From: Gongronella butleri
Lineage: Eukaryota > Mucoromycota > Mucoromycetes > Mucorales > Cunninghamellaceae
NCBI GenBank assembly: GCA_025201375.1
Contig: JAIWZP010000029.1
Coordinates: 359,178-423,177, forward strand
Direction: 5' to 3'
DNA: 64,000 nucleotides
Below the pieces are notes generated by a model. That model saw nothing but the letters and a program-made list of their open reading frames with translations. It was not told the origin of the DNA and did not search any database. The first letter of the stretch is position 1. Every line of letters starts with the position of its first letter. Shown here in pieces: positions 60,093 through 64,000 of this stretch. The position numbers and the translations under genes were made by a program.

Positions 60093-60687
60093 CCCTACAT
60101 TAAATTGTGTGATATAAATTAAGAATTGGGCGGCAGCTGCATTTTGGCGTTAATCTCTTCTGCTGAGCGCCCAGGAGTGCGCTGGGATGAACTAACGCGT
60201 TGCCCATAGATGTAAAATTTGATTTGGAATCGAATGGTGTTACTTTCGAGCCATGCTCGTTTAGTAAAAACATTTGATAATTGCGCCTTTGTCGCCGCCC
60301 ACGGCCAAAATGGCATAAAATCGCGTAAAGTGCGATTATCTCGAAATTTTATTAAGTTAACGGACACCGTGTGAGAACTTTATTCGATTCTAAATCAAAT
60401 TTTACATCGGTAACGCGGAACAGAATTACGAATTGAGCGATTTTTGAGGCACTTGTATTAGAGCAGAAACTGCAATGACAGGGCGAAATCGGCGCAAATC
60501 GCTAAGTGCTCAAAATCCAGCAATCTGACGTGCATTTTAGACTTCACCATGCGATTTAGAATCATCAATTACTGTACCTCTAGAACGTCTGTCAAAGCAT
60601 CAAGAACGCAAAGCCAAGTGTACTCAAAAGGCCAATGGCATTGCCCAATTCTTACTTTATATCACACAATTCAACATACCGGTACGC
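60093..60687. mobile_element. Fold-back MITE, copy B (595 bp), inverted relative to copy A, 9-bp target duplication
   Basis: Flanked by ACATAGTAA on both sides (60084-60092; 60688-60696). The empty site survives 270 bases away at 59814-59830 (CGACATA..GTAAGGGCCC). Ends are inverted over about 35 bp with small gaps (AATTGTGTGATATAAA.TAAGAATTGGGC). The interior matches copy A in reverse orientation (for example ATGTCCGTTAAC, ATTTTACATC). Its termini and TSD length differ from copy A, more like hAT/Mutator-type integration, so the shared palindrome may have been carried by different transposase systems (inference). Confidence 0.7.
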
Positions 60688-60696
60688 ACATAGTAA

Positions 60697-61163
60697 GGGC
60701 CCAGGCCTATGGGCGTCCCTGGCGTGAATTCATAGTACAACATTGTTTATATAAAATAAAAGAAGGAGTAAAAATAATAAGAGGAGGGATGGGGAAAGTT
60801 GTCGGGTGTAAAGAAAAGAACGCACGAGAGGTTGTTGCTTGACAATGACTCCTTTTATAATTTCATCGATTTTTCTTTTCTTCACACCGCGACCATATTG
60901 GATCTTGCTCCGAGACCGAGACTCGGAGGCCGCCATTGGGAACGTTCTCACGCCATTCGAGTTGCTACTGCCTGAGAACTTGCCCACGACGCGTGAAATA
61001 GGCATGTTTGACAATAAGGAGGGATTGTACACGCCATGCGATGCTTGTGAATTTGTTTACGCGTATCATAATCTTTGGATAAGTAACCACACGGTGTGAC
61101 AAGGGCGTAATAAACTAAAGGGACAACCATGTGTCCGATCGGATTGAATTGGTCACCGTGCGG
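60697..61163. other. Spacer with possible degraded coding
   Basis: A minus-strand open frame around 60830-61030 (PMAASESRSRSKIQYGRG..) and a plus-strand frame overlap; neither is recognisable. Possibly part of the degraded gene whose next exon would start at 60743. No heptamers noticed here. Confidence 0.3.
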
Positions 61164-61902
61164 TGTTGTCAATTAAAATAAAAAGCTTTTGGCAGCAATG
61201 ATTTCCATAGTTGGCGCGACTTGTGAATGAGAAAGGACAAATGATAGGACTAAAGGTAGCTTTTTATGTCAAAAGTGAGAGAGGGAGAAAAGAAAGGGAA
61301 AATAGAGGGGAAAGAGACGTTTAAATAGGCTATGGAAATAGGCTATGAGGCGAATTAGATGTCAGGCATCACACGTCAGAGCGTGTGTGCAACTGAGCTT
61401 AAATGCAGGTCTGATCTGCTGCGCATCATCCAGATCAATGCCAAATTTGACATTGCCCCCCACCAAGTTGGACACACGGTCTGACTTTTGAGGCAGGGAA
61501 AAGAATAAAATGAATGTGCAAGAGGTGCACACAATTGAGCGTCAAAATGACACAAGTATAGTAGCTCTGCAAAGCAAGGCAAGCCAAAAAAGCACGCAAA
61601 AGCGGCAGTGGGCTGCTTTTTTTTTTTTTTTAAATTTAATTGGCGCACGGGGGAGAAATTGGGTGCCTAGCCGCATGGGTGATCAGTCCGGCGGTCCGAC
61701 AGCAATTTCAACTCCGGCGGGGAGATGCGGTAAACAGAGTCGAGACGGGCAATCGCGCAATTTGGGCGTCTCTTGCTTTCTTTTTCTCGTTTTTATGTCC
61801 TTTTTCTTGACCTTATTGTCCATTCATACTTTTATACACATATAGACACTAGTAGTACCCTGTGTGGTCTGAGCAAGGTGCGAAACCACGTGCATCACAA
61901 CA
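61164..61902 (-). mobile_element. Possible 3' LTR of the chromovirus
   Basis: On the minus strand this stretch begins TGTTGTGATG and ends AATTGACAACA (TGTTGT/ACAACA inverted ends). It lies 92 bases past the retrotransposon stop and contains TATAAAAG near 61830. Against it: the bases immediately before its start are not purine-rich, as a polypurine tract should be, and the partner LTR is outside the window. Confidence 0.4.
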
Positions 61903-61994
61903 AAAAGCACAGCTAAATTCCGATAGCAGGGTAAAACGGTGTTTTTTTTTTTTTTTTTTTTTTTAGGGGTTCAACAACGAGCCGAGCTCAATCT

Positions 61995-64000
61995 TTATTG
62001 CTTGCTACTGGGTTGGCCACGCCAATAGTTGTTAATGAGCGTCATTCCATCAAAGTTTTGCGGAGGAATCCAAAGATTGTGCTTTTTCGAGTAGCCACGC
62101 CATTTGACGAGATACTCGTACTTGCCCTTTTTGATTTCACGATGCGCCAGGATCTTCTCGACATGGTACGAGTTTCCTTTGGATGGCGCATCTTCCTCAA
62201 TATCACTGCTGTCATCAAATAAAGGATCATGCGATACAGGTTTGAGCTGATGCGGCGCAAAACGCTCAGGCAATCGCTCATTTATATGGTAATTTTCGAG
62301 GCGATATGATCCACCTTTGGTACGCTCAACGACTCGGAAGGGGCCGTGATACTTGGGCTCAAGTTTGCGCGTCATGAGTGGGTCTGCAATGGCTACAAGG
62401 GAGCCAACTTGAAATTCAACTAGCTTGTGCTTCTTGTTGAAGCGAGCCTGGGCGGCTTCACGCAGCTTGCGCTGGCGGCTAGCAATGGCAGGACGGATCA
62501 CCTCTTGGATTTCCTTGTAATGGCGCTCAATGTCATCCGGATTGTACGAATACGTGGGGACATGCTTTTCAATGGTGTCAGCGGGATCAACATTGTAATC
62601 AATGAGACCATTTGCGCGACGTGCATAAAAAAGATCAAAGGGAGCGCTGCCAGTAAGCGAGTGTGGCTGCAAATTGTAATAGTAGCTCACAGTGTCGACA
62701 TATTCATCCCAGTTCTTAAGACGGGAATCGACCAATTTCGCCAGCATTCGAGTGGTAGTCTGGACAACGCGTTCTGCCGCACCATTGCTTCTAGGCGAGT
62801 AGGGCGTAATGAGACGCGAGTCAATTGATCCACATTGATGAATGAGCTTTACTAGCTTATTTACGAATTCAGTGCCGTTGTCACTGGTGATTCGTTGAGG
62901 AAAACCAATGCGCATGAATATTTTCAGCAGTGTGCGAGCAACTGACATAGCTGTTTTGTCAGGGAGAGGCTCAAGCACGACGAATTTTGAAAAAATATCA
63001 ATCACTACTAGCATAAAGTGGTTGCCAGAGTGCGAGGAATTGAAAGGGCCTGCCAAGTCAATTGCGAGATGGCTGAGCGGCTCTGTTGCTTCAATGCTTT
63101 TCAATGGATGGTAGCCTTGGCGAACCACAGAGAATTGCAAGCATTGAGGGCAACCTTGAACATGAAAGACAGCGTCGTCTCGCATACCAGGCCAGTCATA
63201 TCCGAGGAGTTTCAAGGATTTGACCATGGCATCTGCACCAAAATGGCCTTTTAGGTGCTGGTCGCGGATCAATTGCTTTTTTAACGACGCGTCGACTGGG
63301 TCATGCCTCGTCTCAGTGTCTAAAACACGTACTTGTGATGCATAAATGTCAGAGCACGAGGATTGTTCATGATACCAGTCTTCAAAATAGGCATCAATTG
63401 TGTCCAGATTCACGGGAATCATGTCAGGGCACGAAAAATCATCATGTGGAGCAAGCTGCATTTGATTGGCTGCCATTTCGGGGAAATGGGCAATCGATGA
63501 TGACTGCACTATTTTGTTTTGTTCACTTTTTTCTTTTCTTTTTTGTCTTTTGTCGTCGCCATGGCAAGTAACATGCTGGTCAACTGTATTGAGCTGGCGT
63601 TTATTCGCCCCCTCCAGCTCTATTTGGTCTTCAAATAGGCGAGAAAGGCTGTCAGCGATAATATTCAGCTTGCCTGGCAAGTGCACGACACGAAAATTGT
63701 AGTCGAGGAGAATATCCAGCCAATTGGCCATGATAGCATTGACCTCAGCTTGGCTGTGCATGTATTGGAGCGCGCGATGATCCGAAAACACGGTGAATGT
63801 GGCGCTTTGACCCCAGAGATACACGCGGAACTTGCGCAATGCAAAAACAACGCTCAATGTCTCCCTTTTCGTGGTACTATAGTTGCGCTCGGATTTCGAC
63901 AACGAGCGAGCGACAAAAGATATGTACAAATGACGACTTTCATCCTTGGGATCGAGCTGATACAGACAGGCACCAATGCCAGTCTTTGAGGCGTCGCAAG
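61995..64000 (-). mobile_element. Ty3/gypsy chromovirus pol: RNase H, integrase, chromodomain (partial)
   Basis: Minus-strand frame open from the right window edge (64000) to the stop at 61995-61997; at least 668 codons, intact. It enters inside RNase H (CDASKTGIGACLYQ at the edge, RETLSVVFALRKF, DHRALQYM, NIIADSLSR). Then follow integrase with its zinc domain (HLKGHFGADAMVKSL..CPQCLQ) and the DDE core (AIDLAGPF; TSDNGTEF; NGAAERV, exactly 35 residues between the last Asp and Glu). Last come a GPF/Y-like module (YHGPFRVVER) and a C-terminal chromodomain (YHVEKILAHREIKKGKYEYL, VKWRGYSKKHNLW). The chromodomain targets integration to marked chromatin in known chromoviruses. No frame breaks: probably a young copy, unlike all other repeats here. 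Reverse transcriptase and gag lie beyond the edge. Confidence 0.95.

Overview
The window is nuclear DNA of a fungus, most likely an early-diverging (Mucoromycota-like) lineage. Evidence: many short GT..AG introns; a 72-codon DASH/Dam1-complex subunit (Dad4), which is essentially fungal; UFD2/UBE4, DBP3, Rho GTPase and ABCC genes with fungal architecture; and a chromodomain Ty3/gypsy retrotransposon. The lineage is my inference; the rest is read from the sequence.

Unique, gene-bearing blocks alternate with repeat-bearing blocks. Genes: 1-460 (partial unknown, -); 1349-2920 membrane-anchored beta-lactamase-fold hydrolase (+); 3271-5109 secreted BBE-type FAD oxidoreductase (-); 11650-13479 NAD kinase (+); 13627-14176 deaminase (-); 15254-15463 possible small gene (+); 15595-16681 unknown (+); 18569-21619 GH31 glycosidase (+); 21797-22324 and 22531-23303 two acidic unknowns (-); 23595-23945 Dad4 (-); 26212-31806 twelve-exon ABCC transporter (-); 38199-40760 eleven-exon UPF0652/DUF2009 protein (-); 40933-42591 DBP3-like DEAD helicase (+); 42958-44288 Myb/SANT protein (+); 44652-45769 Rho GTPase (+); 49210-53747 twenty-exon UFD2/UBE4 E4 ubiquitin ligase (-); 53924-54811 unknown (+); 54971-55795 dephospho-CoA kinase (+); 55867-56553 DHFR (-). 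Exon phases were checked codon by codon for the multi-exon genes. Apart from cofactor supply (NAD kinase, dephospho-CoA kinase, DHFR) and chromosome or proteostasis housekeeping, no pathway cluster is apparent.

Repeat blocks lie at about 5.8-11.5, 25.1-25.9, 32.9-36.0, 46.5-49.0 and 56.8-61.9 kb, and a chromovirus runs off the right edge (61995-64000, -). They hold diverged dispersed repeats with no evident coding, a tandem satellite (47.27-48.98 kb), two solo LTRs with 5-bp target duplications whose empty sites survive in sister repeat copies, and a family of fold-back/MITE elements.

The most striking feature is the heptamer TACWGTA (TACAGTA/TACTGTA), seen about 40 times in the repeat blocks and not noticed in any exon I annotated. 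Sister repeat copies often differ by exactly this signal: TA in one copy, TA plus CTG or CAG plus TA (5 bp longer) in the other, sometimes nested. That is the known excision scar of Tc1/mariner (Sleeping Beauty-like) transposons. A fold-back MITE with a CAGTA terminus next to TA is present at 58693-59301. I read these blocks as a dense fossil record of cut-and-paste transposition. Some scars fall inside coding-like remnants and shift their frame.
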